Below the pieces are notes generated by a model. It ran no database searches, was not told the origin of the DNA, and worked only from the letters and a program-made list of their open reading frames with translations. Shown here piece after piece: positions 27,077 through 36,206 of a stretch of DNA of 64,000 nucleotides (the first letter of the stretch is position 1; every line of letters begins with the position of its first letter). The DNA comes from Marinihelvus sp942491555 (GTDB lineage: Bacteria; Pseudomonadota; Gammaproteobacteria; Xanthomonadales; SZUA-36), in the NCBI GenBank assembly GCA_942491555.1, contig CALOBN010000003.1:248001-312000 (forward strand). The letters run 5' to 3'. Made by a program: the position numbers and the translations under genes.

Positions 27077-29251
27077 ATGAGCGCCTTCCATATTAACCGA
27101 AGAGATTTCCTGCGCAGCACGGGTGTTGCCGCGGGCGGCCTGGCGCTGGGTGTCACTTTTAATCTGCAGGCCAATCCAGGCCACGCCGTTGCCACACCGT
27201 CTACCGAGATGAATGCCTTTATTCATATCGCCGAGGACGGTGCGACAACCCTGTACTGTGGACGCTGCGAAATGGGCCAGGGCATATCCACCGCCCTGCC
27301 CGCCGCCGTTGCTGATGAGCTGGAAGCGGACTGGGACCGGGTCACCGTATTGCAGGGTGATGCGGATGAGAAATTTGGCCCGCAGGCCACCGGTGGTTCC
27401 AACTCCATCAACCAGATGTTTGTACCCATGCGCGAAGCCGGCGCGGCGGCGCAGGCCATGCTGATCAGTGCCGCGGCACAGCGCTGGGGAATCGATAGCA
27501 CCGAGTGTTATGCGCAAAATCACCAGGTTCATAATCGACAAAACGACCGGACCCTGGGCTACGGTGAGTTGGCCGCTGACGCTGCCCTGCTGCCCGTTCC
27601 CGATTCCGTCACGCTGAAAACCCCCGACCAATTCCGTTACATCGGCCAGCCGCTGCCACGCGTGGATCTGATGGAAGTGGTTACTGGCACGCGAATCTAT
27701 GGCGCTGATGCCCGCGTACCCGGTATGAAATACGGCGCTGTTCGCCATGTTCCAGTCAGGGGTGGCAGCGTGAAGTCGTTTAATGCTGATGCAGCCCGTG
27801 CCATGCCTGGCGTGGTGGACGTTATCCAGATCGACCCTATCCAGGATGGCTACAGCTCACTCGGGGGCATCGGGGTTATCGCTGACACAACCTGGCATGC
27901 GCAACAGGCCCTGAATGCCGTCGAGATTGAGTTTGAGCCGGGACCCAATGCGGTCTACAACTCACCTGAATACAAGGCTGAACTGATCCGGGTCGTGGAA
28001 TCAGAGGCCGAGCCGGTGTTCAGCAAAGGCAATGTTAAGGGAGCATTCGAGTCAGCCAGTAAGCGTTATCGGGCAACCTACACCGGCGGTCACCTGTCAC
28101 ATTCACCGATGGAGCCGATGGCCAGCACTGTCTGGGTAAAACCGGACGGCAGCTGCGAAGTCTGGGCCTCGACACAGGATCCGGCGGGCATCCAACGGAC
28201 CCTGGGCAAGTTTCTGAACATCGACCCAAAGCAGGTTACAGTGCGGGTCATGATGGCGGGCGGCGCTTTCGGCCGTAAATTCAAGTGTGACTACGTGCAT
28301 GAGGCGGCGGCCATGTCCAAAGCGACCGGCCTGCCGGTCAATCTGACCTGGTCCCGCGAGGAAGACACCCGCACCGGTTATTACCATTCCGTCAGCGCCC
28401 AGCATATTGAAGCCTCAATGGATGAGGCGGGCAACGTGACCGGCTGGCTGCATCGGGCGGCGTTTCCGTCCATCTCAAGCACTTTTAACCCCTCAGTTGA
28501 CCGTCCCTCCGAAGGTGACCTGGAAGCGCTCAATAACCACCCTTACGGCATCATCAACCTGGAGATCGAGTCGGGCCTGGCGCCCTCGCACACCAGGATC
28601 GGCTGGTATCGCGCCGTTTATGCCATTTTTTATGGTTTTGCGATCAATGTATTTACCGACGAGCTGGCTCAACAAGCCGGTATGGACTCGCTGGCGTTTT
28701 ACCAGCAGATCTATCGCAACAACACCAATCCTGAACAGGCCGAACAGGTCCAACGGTCCCTGGGCGTGCTCGAAATGGTTGCGGATAAAGCCGGCTGGGG
28801 CAAAGACCTGCCCGATGGCGAGGGTCTTGGCCTGGCTGTTCACCATAGCTTCGAATCGTATGTGGCGATGGCCGTCCATGTCGCGCTCGATGGCGATGAT
28901 GTCCGCGTACTGCGCGTTGACTGCGTTGTGGATTGCGGCCTGGTGCTGAACCCGGACCAGGCGCGCGCACAGATGGAGGGCGCCGTCATCATGGGTATGT
29001 CGCTGGCGCTGTACACCGAAATCACCTTTCAGGATGGCGCCGTGGTGAACTCAAACTTTGACAACTACCCGGTATTGCGCGCAAATGAAGCCCCGCCGGA
29101 GGTAAACGTCTATTTCACCAATACCGACGCAACGCCCACCGGTTTGGGTGAGCCCGGTGTGCCCACTTTTGCACCGGCGCTCGCCAATGCGATTTTTGCC
29201 GCTGGCGGCCCGCGTCACCGTAGCCTGCCGATCAAACCGCTCAAAGCCTGA
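27077..29251 (+). CDS. Molybdenum hydroxylase large subunit (IorB-like, Tat-exported)
   Basis: A 724-residue molybdopterin-cytosine-dinucleotide-binding subunit of the xanthine dehydrogenase family. The N-terminus has a Tat signal (NRRDFLRSTGVAAGG, residues 7-21), so the complex works in the periplasm. Motifs for the cofactor pocket are present (CEMGQGISTALP, GGAFGRKF), as is the catalytic glutamate near the end (GLGEPGVPTFAPALANAI). The natural substrate (N-heterocycle or aldehyde) cannot be read from sequence. No cofactor-maturation gene (XdhC/MocA) lies in this window. One base separates it from the small subunit. Confidence 0.92.
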   Translation: MSAFHINRRDFLRSTGVAAGGLALGVTFNLQANPGHAVATPSTEMNAFIHIAEDGATTLYCGRCEMGQGISTALPAAVADELEADWDRVTVLQGDADEKFGPQATGGSNSINQMFVPMREAGAAAQAMLISAAAQRWGIDSTECYAQNHQVHNRQNDRTLGYGELAADAALLPVPDSVTLKTPDQFRYIGQPLPRVDLMEVVTGTRIYGADARVPGMKYGAVRHVPVRGGSVKSFNADAARAMPGVVDVIQIDPIQDGYSSLGGIGVIADTTWHAQQALNAVEIEFEPGPNAVYNSPEYKAELIRVVESEAEPVFSKGNVKGAFESASKRYRATYTGGHLSHSPMEPMASTVWVKPDGSCEVWASTQDPAGIQRTLGKFLNIDPKQVTVRVMMAGGAFGRKFKCDYVHEAAAMSKATGLPVNLTWSREEDTRTGYYHSVSAQHIEASMDEAGNVTGWLHRAAFPSISSTFNPSVDRPSEGDLEALNNHPYGIINLEIESGLAPSHTRIGWYRAVYAIFYGFAINVFTDELAQQAGMDSLAFYQQIYRNNTNPEQAEQVQRSLGVLEMVADKAGWGKDLPDGEGLGLAVHHSFESYVAMAVHVALDGDDVRVLRVDCVVDCGLVLNPDQARAQMEGAVIMGMSLALYTEITFQDGAVVNSNFDNYPVLRANEAPPEVNVYFTNTDATPTGLGEPGVPTFAPALANAIFAAGGPRHRSLPIKPLKA

Positions 29252-29261
29252 CTCTGTTCGT

Positions 29262-29291
29262 CTCACCGCGTGCATCTCTGCACGCGGCGAG
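29262..29291. terminator. Hairpin between molybdenum hydroxylase and peptidase genes
   Basis: CCGCGTGCA (29266-29274) and TGCACGCGG (29279-29287) form a perfect 9-base-pair stem with a TCTC loop. No U-tract follows, so it may act as an mRNA 3' end stabiliser rather than an intrinsic terminator. Confidence 0.4.
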
Positions 29292-29357
29292 CGAGCCTGC
29301 GCGCGTCATTTGCGGTATATTGGCCGGCTGCTAATCAAACCAAAGGTATGTCCCCTG

Positions 29358-31553
29358 ATGAAAATCCGTTCAACACTGGCCGTGGCCGTGGCCATCAGCC
29401 TCGCCGCCACCGCATGTTCCAAGTCCGAACCTGAAACCAATGCCGAGGCAACCGCAATGACCGATGCAGTCTCCAGCGATGCGATCGCACCGGTGACGCT
29501 GGACCAGGATGCCAATCCCTTTTTAGTTGAAAGCACCCTGTTCCTGCAGTACCCGCCTTACGACCTGATTCAAAATGAACACTACCTGCCCGCTTTCCAA
29601 CTGGGTATGGCAGAACAGATCGCAGAGATCGAGGCCATCGCGAATAATCCGGAAGCCCCGACCTTTGAGAACACCCTGGTCGCCATGGAGCTCACCGGCA
29701 AAGTGCTGAGTCGTGTATCCCGGGTGTTTTATGCAATGGCATCCGCCAACACCAACGACACCATTGAGTCCGTGCGCAGCGAGATGGCACCGCAACTGGC
29801 CGCGCATCGCGATGCCATCCTGTTGAATCCGGCCTTGTTTGAACGGGTACAGGCCATTTATGCGCAGCGCGATGATCTGGATCTGGATCCGGAGTCCTAT
29901 CGCCTGATTGAGGAGACCTATACCGATTTTGTTCGCGCCGGCGCCCGTCTCAATGACGCTGAAAAAGAACAGCTCATGGCCTACAACGCCGAACTGGCTA
30001 CCCTGCAAACGCGCTTTTCCCAGAATGTTCTGGGTGAGGTGAATGCCAAGGCCATCGTGGTCGATGACCCGGCTCTGCTCGATGGCCTGGGTGAGGCTGG
30101 TATCGCAGCCGCCGCGGTAGCAGCCGAGGCGCGTGGCCTCGAAGGCCAGTATGTCATTCCGATGCTCAACACCAGCGGCCAACCGGCGCTGGCGTCGTTG
30201 ACTGACCGCGACCTGCGTCTGCGCATCGCCGACACATCACTCGGGCGTGGCTCCAGTGGTGGCGAATTTGATAACCGTGAAACCCTGACCCGGGCAGCGC
30301 TCATTCGCGCTGAACGCGCCGAATTGCTGGGTTATCCCAACCATGCCGCGTACGGGCTGGAAAACCAGACTGCCCAGACTGTTGAGGCCGTCAATGAACG
30401 CCTGGCCAGCCTCGCCCCGCCATCGCTGGTGAATGCACAGCGAGAGGCAGCCGAACTGCAAGCCATGATTGACGCTGAGGGCGGCGATTTCGAGCTGACC
30501 TTTGCCGACTGGTCTTATTACACGGAGAAACTGCGTAAGCAGAAATTCGATTTTGATGCCGCGCAGCTCAAGCCCTATTTCGAGCTGGATAGCGTTCTGA
30601 TCAATGGTGTGTTTTTCGCGGCCGAACAGGTCTTTGGCCTGACCTTCGAACAGCGCACCGATCTGCCCGTCTATCATCCTGATGTTCGCGTCTGGGAAGT
30701 ATTCGAGGCCGATGGCAGCACGCTTGGACTGTTTGTCGAAGACATGTATGCCCGCGAAAGCAAACGCGGCGGCGCGTGGATGAACTCGGCTGTAAGCCAG
30801 TCCGAACTGTTTGGCACCAAGCCCGTCGTTGCCAATCACCTGAACATCCCGAAACCACCTCCCGGCGAGCCGACTTTACTGACCTGGGACGAGGTCACCA
30901 CCCTCTTCCATGAGTTTGGTCATGCACTCCACGGCCTGTTCTCCGACGTGAAATATCCGAGTTTCTCAGGCACCTCGGTGCCCCGGGATTTTGTAGAATA
31001 TCCTTCGCAGGTTAACGAAATGTGGGCCGACTGGCCGGAAGTTCTGGCCAATTACGCCGTGCATTACGAGACCGGCGAACCTTTGCCGCAGGAAATGCTG
31101 GACAAAGTGCTGGCCTCAAGCATGTTCAACGAGGGCTACCGCACAACGGAATATCTGGCCGCCGCCCTTCTTGACCAGGCATGGCACCAGTTATCACCGG
31201 AAGAAGTACCCAGCGCTGAAGAACTTCTGGCCTTTGAAGCGCAAGCCCTGGAAGCAGCCGGTATCGCCTTTGATCCGGTTCCTCCGCGCTACCGCAGCGC
31301 CTACTTCTCCCACATCGTGGGTGGGTATTCAGCCGGCTACTACGCTTATATCTGGAGCGAAGTACTCGATGCCGATTCGGTGGAGTGGTTCAAGGAAAAC
31401 GGCGGCATGCTGCGTGAGAACGGCGATCATTTCCGCGCGACCCTGCTGTCGCAGGGTGGCTCCAAGGACGCCATGGAGTTGTTCGTCGACTTCCGCGGCC
31501 GCGAACCGGACGTACAGCCCCTGCTGATCCGCCGCGGTCTTACCGTCGAGTAA
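29358..31553 (+). CDS. M3-family metallopeptidase lipoprotein (Dcp-like)
   Basis: A 731-residue zinc peptidase of family M3 (peptidyl-dipeptidase Dcp/oligopeptidase A type). The zinc motif HEFGH is at residues 518-522, and LLDQAWHQL and HIVGGYSAGYYAYIWSEV, typical of the family C-terminus, are present. The ATG at 29358 gives a lipoprotein signal ending in LAATAC (lipobox), so the enzyme is probably anchored in the envelope and cleaves small peptides there. The frame is open to 29148, inside the upstream hydroxylase gene, but this extension has no support. A bidirectional terminator follows. Confidence 0.95.
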   Translation: MKIRSTLAVAVAISLAATACSKSEPETNAEATAMTDAVSSDAIAPVTLDQDANPFLVESTLFLQYPPYDLIQNEHYLPAFQLGMAEQIAEIEAIANNPEAPTFENTLVAMELTGKVLSRVSRVFYAMASANTNDTIESVRSEMAPQLAAHRDAILLNPALFERVQAIYAQRDDLDLDPESYRLIEETYTDFVRAGARLNDAEKEQLMAYNAELATLQTRFSQNVLGEVNAKAIVVDDPALLDGLGEAGIAAAAVAAEARGLEGQYVIPMLNTSGQPALASLTDRDLRLRIADTSLGRGSSGGEFDNRETLTRAALIRAERAELLGYPNHAAYGLENQTAQTVEAVNERLASLAPPSLVNAQREAAELQAMIDAEGGDFELTFADWSYYTEKLRKQKFDFDAAQLKPYFELDSVLINGVFFAAEQVFGLTFEQRTDLPVYHPDVRVWEVFEADGSTLGLFVEDMYARESKRGGAWMNSAVSQSELFGTKPVVANHLNIPKPPPGEPTLLTWDEVTTLFHEFGHALHGLFSDVKYPSFSGTSVPRDFVEYPSQVNEMWADWPEVLANYAVHYETGEPLPQEMLDKVLASSMFNEGYRTTEYLAAALLDQAWHQLSPEEVPSAEELLAFEAQALEAAGIAFDPVPPRYRSAYFSHIVGGYSAGYYAYIWSEVLDADSVEWFKENGGMLRENGDHFRATLLSQGGSKDAMELFVDFRGREPDVQPLLIRRGLTVE

Positions 31554-31573
31554 GGATGCACTTTCAGTACTGT

Positions 31574-31601
31574 AAAAAGCCCCACTCCGGTGGGGCTTTT
31601 T
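31574..31601. terminator. Bidirectional intrinsic terminator
   Basis: AAAAAGCCCCAC pairs with GTGGGGCTTTTT around a TCCG loop. A/T runs on both sides allow it to end both the peptidase transcript (plus) and the galE transcript (minus). Confidence 0.88.
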
Positions 31602-31698
31602 CATGCCTTCTACAAATTACCAGGCTGGCGGTGACTCCGTTGGCGGTTGTTGCGGTGTGTTCTGTCCTGGCCGGCCGGGCCCTGCGCCCGGCGCACCG

Positions 31699-31716
31699 GC
31701 GACCACCCCGGTCAAC
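31699..31716 (-). repeat. 18-base repeat copy 2 (overlapping galE stop)
   Basis: Identical to 9392-9409. On the minus strand the repeat contains the galE stop codon, then a GACC/GGTC hairpin and a 7-base GCCGGGC/GCCCGGC stem. Upstream on the plus strand there is further weak similarity between the copies (GGTTGT...GCGGTG against GGTTGC...GCGGTG). Confidence 0.55.
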
Positions 31717-32752
31717 CTTCGTTGTAGCCTTCCGGATTTTGTTGTTGCCAGCGCCAGCTGTCGGCGCACATGTCTTGCAGATTCCGGTGTGCTTTCCAGC
31801 CCATGCTATGTTCTGCGAGTGCTGGGTCGGCCCAGATTTCAGCGCTGTCACCGGGGCGTCGATTCACGATGCGATAGGGGATGGTTCTACCGGAGGCTTT
31901 TTCGAAGGCTTTGATCATTTCCAGTACGGATACGCCTTTGCCTGTACCGAGGTTGATGTGGTGCAGGCCGGGCGCCTGGCCGAGTAGCTTCAGGGCTGCG
32001 ATGTGGCCTTCTACCAGGTCCATCACGTGGATGTAGTCCCTGACTCCGGTGCCGTCCGGGGTTGGGTAATCGTTTCCGTACACATTCAGGTATTCCCGTC
32101 GGCCGACGGCTACCTGGGTGATGTAGGGCATAAGGTTGTTGGGAATCCCTTTCGGGTTCTCGCCGATCTGGCCGCTGGGGTGTGCCCCCACCGGATTAAA
32201 ATAGCGCAGGCAGGCGATGGACCACTGCGGATCTTCCGCGAAACGTTTGGCCAGCAGGCGCTCAACATCAAGCTTGGTCTGACCATAGGGGTTCACCGCG
32301 CTGAGTGGTGCTGATTCGGCCACGGGAACCTGCTCAGCAGCACCGTAGACGGTCGCTGAAGAAGAGAAGACCAGGTGCTTGATACCTGTGTCCTGCATGG
32401 CGTCAACCAGGGTTTGTGAGCCGACGACGTTGTTCTCATGGTAGAGATCGGGGAATTCAACAGATTCACCGACCGACTTGAGGCCCGCGAAATGCAGGAC
32501 GGCGCGAGGGCGATATTTACGCAATACTTGCTGCAGCCAGTTGAAGTCGCGGATATCACCTTCCAGGAACGAAACCGGCTGTCCGCAAAGGTCGCTCAGA
32601 CGCGGCAGCACGCCGCGGCTGCTGTTGCTCAGGTTATCGACAATCAACGGTTGATACCCTGCCTGCACCAGGCTCACACAGGCATGGGAACCGATATAGC
32701 CTGCCCCACCGGTGACCAGCACCACATCTGCAGATATTTTCCCTGCGCTCAC
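31712..32752 (-). CDS. galE: UDP-glucose 4-epimerase
   Basis: A 346-residue extended short-chain dehydrogenase that interconverts UDP-glucose and UDP-galactose in the cytoplasm. The NAD-binding motif TGGAGYIGSH is near residues 15-24, and the catalytic YxxxK motif reads YGQTK. FSSSATVYG (with the conserved Ser/Thr) precedes it. It supplies UDP-galactose for the surface polysaccharide made by the following region. It is divergent from rfbB, so sugar-nucleotide genes surround a shared regulatory interval. Length is typical. Confidence 0.96.
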   Translation of the reverse strand: MSAGKISADVVLVTGGAGYIGSHACVSLVQAGYQPLIVDNLSNSSRGVLPRLSDLCGQPVSFLEGDIRDFNWLQQVLRKYRPRAVLHFAGLKSVGESVEFPDLYHENNVVGSQTLVDAMQDTGIKHLVFSSSATVYGAAEQVPVAESAPLSAVNPYGQTKLDVERLLAKRFAEDPQWSIACLRYFNPVGAHPSGQIGENPKGIPNNLMPYITQVAVGRREYLNVYGNDYPTPDGTGVRDYIHVMDLVEGHIAALKLLGQAPGLHHINLGTGKGVSVLEMIKAFEKASGRTIPYRIVNRRPGDSAEIWADPALAEHSMGWKAHRNLQDMCADSWRWQQQNPEGYNEG

Positions 32753-32835
32753 TGAGTACCCTTATCCTGCTTTAATACCCCGCTGAAGCTAACAGCCATG
32801 GGCTGGAGGGTCCAGTCATTCGCCTGCGAAGACCG

Positions 32836-32841
32836 TATAAT
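32836..32841 (+). promoter_or_regulatory. -10 element of the rfbB operon promoter
   Basis: A perfect TATAAT lies in the divergent galE-rfbB interval, about 63 bases upstream of the rfbB start after allowing for the start point. The -35 region (about 32813-32818, CAGTCA) is poor, which suggests an activator or weak promoter. Confidence 0.5.
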
Positions 32842-32910
32842 GCGCTTGGTTCGAAACAGGCCCGGTTCAGACCCAGGATGACCACGGCCGATACTGAAAG
32901 GAATGCGATT

Positions 32911-33969
32911 GTGAAAATTCTAGTCACCGGCGGCGCTGGCTTTATCGGCTCGGCGCTGGTCAGACACCTTATCCAGAACACGACTGCCACCGTGATCAAC
33001 GTCGATTTGCTCACCTACGCAGGCAACCCTGACTCTCTGGCGGCAGTCGCGGAGTCGTCCCGGTACCACTTTGAGCAGGCGGATATCTGTGATGCAACGG
33101 CCATGCAGGCGCTGTTCAGCAAGTATCGTCCGGATGCGGTCATGCACCTGGCTGCGGAAAGCCATGTTGATCGATCCATTGATGGACCCGGAACCTTTGT
33201 GCAAACCAATCTTGTGGGCACCTATACACTTCTGGAGGCGGCACGCCAGTATCGCGAAAAAGATGCACCAGGGGGTTTCCGCTTTCTGCACGTCTCTACC
33301 GATGAGGTCTATGGCGACCTGGGCCCGCAAGATGATCTGTTTCGCGAAGACACTGCCTATCAGCCCAGCTCGCCTTATGCCGCAACCAAGGCCGGCTCGG
33401 ACCACCTGGTTCGTTCCTGGGGTCGTACTTTTGGCCTGCCGATCCTGGTCACGAATTGCTCCAATAACTACGGACCCTGCCAGTTTCCGGAAAAACTCAT
33501 CCCGCACATGATCCTCAACGCCCTGCAGGGTAAGCCACTGCCAATATACGGCGATGGACAGCAGGTTCGTGACTGGCTGTATGTAGAAGATCATGCGCGC
33601 GCGCTGGTCTGCGTCCTGGAAGGCGGCGAGCCTGGCGAGACTTACAATATTGGTGGCTGGAACGAAGCACGGAATCTGGATGTGGTGCACCAGATCTGTG
33701 ACCTGCTGGAAGAAATGGCAGCCGACCGTCGGCCAGGTCAGTTGACATCATTTCGCGATCTGGTGACCTTTGTTAAGGACCGGCCCGGTCATGATGTTCG
33801 CTATGCGATCGATGCGGGTAAAGTGCATCGTGAACTCGGCTGGAAACCTATTGAAAACTTCCAGTCGGGTCTGCGTAAAACGGTCAGCTGGTACCTCGAT
33901 AATCAGGACTGGTGGCAACGGGTACTCGACGGCCGCTATCGGCTTGAGCGCCTGGGAGAAGCCTCATGA
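32911..33969 (+). CDS. rfbB: dTDP-glucose 4,6-dehydratase
   Basis: A 352-residue enzyme that converts dTDP-glucose to dTDP-4-keto-6-deoxyglucose, the second step of dTDP-rhamnose synthesis. It has the Rossmann motif TGGAGFIGS at the N-terminus, catalytic STDEVYG and the YAATK (YxxxK) pair. I chose the GTG at 32911 because AAAGGA lies eight bases upstream and the family starts VKILVTGG; an ATG at 32878 would add 11 residues. The last four bases overlap rfbA. Confidence 0.96.
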   Translation: MKILVTGGAGFIGSALVRHLIQNTTATVINVDLLTYAGNPDSLAAVAESSRYHFEQADICDATAMQALFSKYRPDAVMHLAAESHVDRSIDGPGTFVQTNLVGTYTLLEAARQYREKDAPGGFRFLHVSTDEVYGDLGPQDDLFREDTAYQPSSPYAATKAGSDHLVRSWGRTFGLPILVTNCSNNYGPCQFPEKLIPHMILNALQGKPLPIYGDGQQVRDWLYVEDHARALVCVLEGGEPGETYNIGGWNEARNLDVVHQICDLLEEMAADRRPGQLTSFRDLVTFVKDRPGHDVRYAIDAGKVHRELGWKPIENFQSGLRKTVSWYLDNQDWWQRVLDGRYRLERLGEAS

Positions 33970-34852
33970 GCGAGATTTCCCGCAAGGGTATTATTCTGGC
34001 CGGCGGCTCCGGCACGCGATTGCATCCGGTGACGCTGGGGGTATGCAAACAGTTGTTGCCGGTTTATGACAAACCAATGATTTACTACCCGCTGACCACC
34101 CTCATGCTGGCCGGACTGCGGGATATTCTGATTATCTCCACGCCGGACGATACGGGGCGTTTCGAACAGATGCTTGGCGATGGTTCGCAGTGGGGCATCA
34201 ACCTGTCCTATGCGATACAGCCTTCGCCGGATGGTCTTGCGCAGGCTTTTCTGATCGGTGAGGATTTCATTAACAATGACGCTTGTACCCTGATCCTCGG
34301 TGACAACCTGTTTTTTGGTCACGGACTGGAAGACCAACTCCGCGAAGCGGCCAGTCAGCCATCGGGTGCCAGCGTGTTTGCCTACCAGGTCAGTAATCCG
34401 GAAGACTTTGGTGTCGTCGCATTTGATGAAACCGGCCGCGCCATATCCATCGAGGAAAACCCGCCAGGCCAAAAAGCCACCACGCAGTCACCGGGTTGTA
34501 TTTTTATGATGAAAACGTGGTTGATGTGGCCCGCAACATTCGCCCGTCGGCTCGCGGCGAACTCGAAATCACCGACGTCAATCGCCACTACCTGGAACAG
34601 GGAAACCTGGCCGTACAGCGGCTGGGTCGCGGCATGGCCTGGCTGGATACCGGTACCTTTGATGCCATGCTCGAGGCGGCGCACTTTATCCAGACGCTGG
34701 AACGCCGCCAGGGCCTTAAGGTCGCAAGCCCTGAGGAAGTCGCCCTGCATAAGGGCTGGATTAACCGCGAACAGCTTTTGCGTCTAGCCGAGCCGCTCAA
34801 GAAAAGCGGCTATGGCACTTACCTGGCCCGGCTTGTGGAGCAGCAGCAGTGA
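33966..34852 (+). pseudogene. rfbA: Glucose-1-phosphate thymidylyltransferase with frameshift
   Basis: RfbA activates glucose-1-phosphate with dTTP to dTDP-glucose. The first part reads correctly (GIILAGGSGTRLHPVT, then QAFLIGEDF) up to about base 34471. The protein then leaves frame: the correct continuation (KSHHAVTGLYFYDENVVD, later RGELEITDVNRHYLEQG and AWLDTGTFDAM) is in the next frame up to 34852. The shift is at a run of five A's (34471-34475); six A's would restore one 295-residue protein. This may be a sequencing or assembly error, a true mutation, or slippage at the A-run. No classical slippery heptamer in the needed frame is present. The gene overlaps rfbB and rfbC. Confidence 0.9.
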
Positions 34853-35385
34853 CTTTCGAGGAAACCACCCTGCCCGGAGTAGTACTGGTCACCCCCAAAG
34901 TACATGGCGATGAACGTGGGTTTTTTCTGGAGACCTGGCGTGAGGATCGATACGCCGAACTGACCGGCGCCGGCGCGGGGTTTTGCCAGGACAACCATAG
35001 CCGTTCGCGCCGTGGCGTACTGCGTGGGCTTCATTTTCAGACCCGCCGCCCTCAGGGCAAATTGCTGCGCTGCGTGCGGGGTGAGATCTTTGATGTGGCA
35101 GTCGATGTGCGGCCCGGTTCAGAGCATTTCGGACGATGGGTTGGCGTTCGGCTGAATGAGGAAAACAAACAACAGCTGTTCGTACCTGCCGGATTCGCGC
35201 ACGGATTTCAGGTCCTGTCGGACACGGCCGATGTCGAATACAAGTGCACGGATTATTACGATCCGGCCGGTGAGTCAGGGGTTCGCTGGAATGACCCGGA
35301 CCTGGCCATCGCCTGGCCCCTCGCAGAGCCGCTGGTCAGCGAAAAAGATCAGGTCTTACCGCTGCTTGCAGAACTCCCCAGCTGA
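34849..35385 (+). CDS. rfbC: dTDP-4-dehydrorhamnose 3,5-epimerase
   Basis: A 178-residue cupin-fold epimerase, the third step of dTDP-L-rhamnose synthesis. The start is GTG, overlapping the rfbA stop (GTGA). Family motifs are present: GVLRGLHFQ near residue 57 with the catalytic His, VAVDVRPGSEHFGRWVG, and the C-terminal YKCTDYYDPAGE with the catalytic Tyr. The fourth enzyme, RfbD, is not in this window. The last 37 bases overlap the 3' end of the convergent glycosyltransferase gene. Confidence 0.96.
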   Translation: MTFEETTLPGVVLVTPKVHGDERGFFLETWREDRYAELTGAGAGFCQDNHSRSRRGVLRGLHFQTRRPQGKLLRCVRGEIFDVAVDVRPGSEHFGRWVGVRLNEENKQQLFVPAGFAHGFQVLSDTADVEYKCTDYYDPAGESGVRWNDPDLAIAWPLAEPLVSEKDQVLPLLAELPS

Positions 35386-36206
35386 AAGACCCGCCGAAAC
35401 AGTTTGCTCATTCCCCGATGAATCGCACTGTTGAGTGGCACCAGGCCAAAAAACACGCGACTGAAGCGATGAAACATCACCGCCCGGCTTGCACCCGGGT
35501 AAGCGCCTGCATATTGCTCGGCAAGGTTTTGGGCCATCCGCAGCTGGCGCTGAAAATAGCGCTGTGACAGCGTGCTCTCACCAGCCTCCTTGATCAGGGT
35601 CACCTGGTCCAGATTGCCGAGCACACCCCGCTTGCCGAGCCTGGCCCACAGATCCCAGTCTTCTGCGTAAGGCAGGGACTCGTTATAGCCAGATGCCGCC
35701 TCAAATGCCGTGCGACGGATCAGCGTGCTGGAATGACAGAATGGGCAGCGGAATAACATCTGTTTACGAATCTCTGTGTCGCTCAAAGGATTGGTCGACT
35801 CCCTGCCCTGTTCATCAATATAGGCAGTACCCAATAAGACCCCGTCAGGGTGGGCCTCCATCCACGCCAGTTGTTGTCTGAGCTTTGTATTATCGGTCCA
35901 GTAATCATCATCATCGATACGCGCCAGATACTCCCCGCTGGCACGCCTGGCTGCACGGTTCAATGATGCAGACAAACCCAGGTTCTCAGCATTGTGCATA
36001 CAGATGACGCGCTGATCATCCCGCCAGTTAACGAGGACGTCCCGGGTTTGATCACTGCTGTGGTCATCAACGATGATCAATTCGACAGACACATCTTGCT
36101 GGTTGAGTACTGACTCGATAGCCCGCGACAACGTGGTCGAACGGTTCCGTGTACTCATCAGAACCGAAACGCTCACGGGTGTTTCTGATGAGGCGCCTTT
36201 GCCCAC
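35349..36206 (-). CDS. Family 2 glycosyltransferase
   Basis: A 285-residue GT-A fold glycosyltransferase. The N-terminal half carries SVLMSTRNRSTTLSRAIESVLNQQ, the VDDHSSDQT segment and the DDDDYW metal/nucleotide-sugar motif (DxD type). It transfers a sugar from a nucleotide donor during polysaccharide assembly at the cytoplasmic membrane face. The acceptor and donor are unknown. It sits at the end of the minus-strand export genes (stop side overlapping rfbC) and starts where the ATPase gene stops, consistent with an operon with the ABC exporter. Confidence 0.9.
   Translation of the reverse strand: MGKGASSETPVSVSVLMSTRNRSTTLSRAIESVLNQQDVSVELIIVDDHSSDQTRDVLVNWRDDQRVICMHNAENLGLSASLNRAARRASGEYLARIDDDDYWTDNTKLRQQLAWMEAHPDGVLLGTAYIDEQGRESTNPLSDTEIRKQMLFRCPFCHSSTLIRRTAFEAASGYNESLPYAEDWDLWARLGKRGVLGNLDQVTLIKEAGESTLSQRYFQRQLRMAQNLAEQYAGAYPGASRAVMFHRFSRVFFGLVPLNSAIHRGMSKLFRRVFQLGSSASSGKT

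Noticed and set aside
27029..27748. Minus-strand open frame of 239 codons
   Set aside because: It is antisense to the molybdenum hydroxylase large subunit and lacks a family match.
29148..29357. Longer start for the M3 peptidase
   Set aside because: The extra 70 residues overlap the hydroxylase gene and would bury the lipoprotein signal; the start at 29358 gives a clear lipobox.
34460..34490. Programmed -1 frameshift in rfbA
   Set aside because: The frame-zero codons at the A-run are CAA AAA, so tRNA re-pairing to CCA would be poor and no standard slippery heptamer is present; a simple indel or read error is more likely. Kept as a possibility only.
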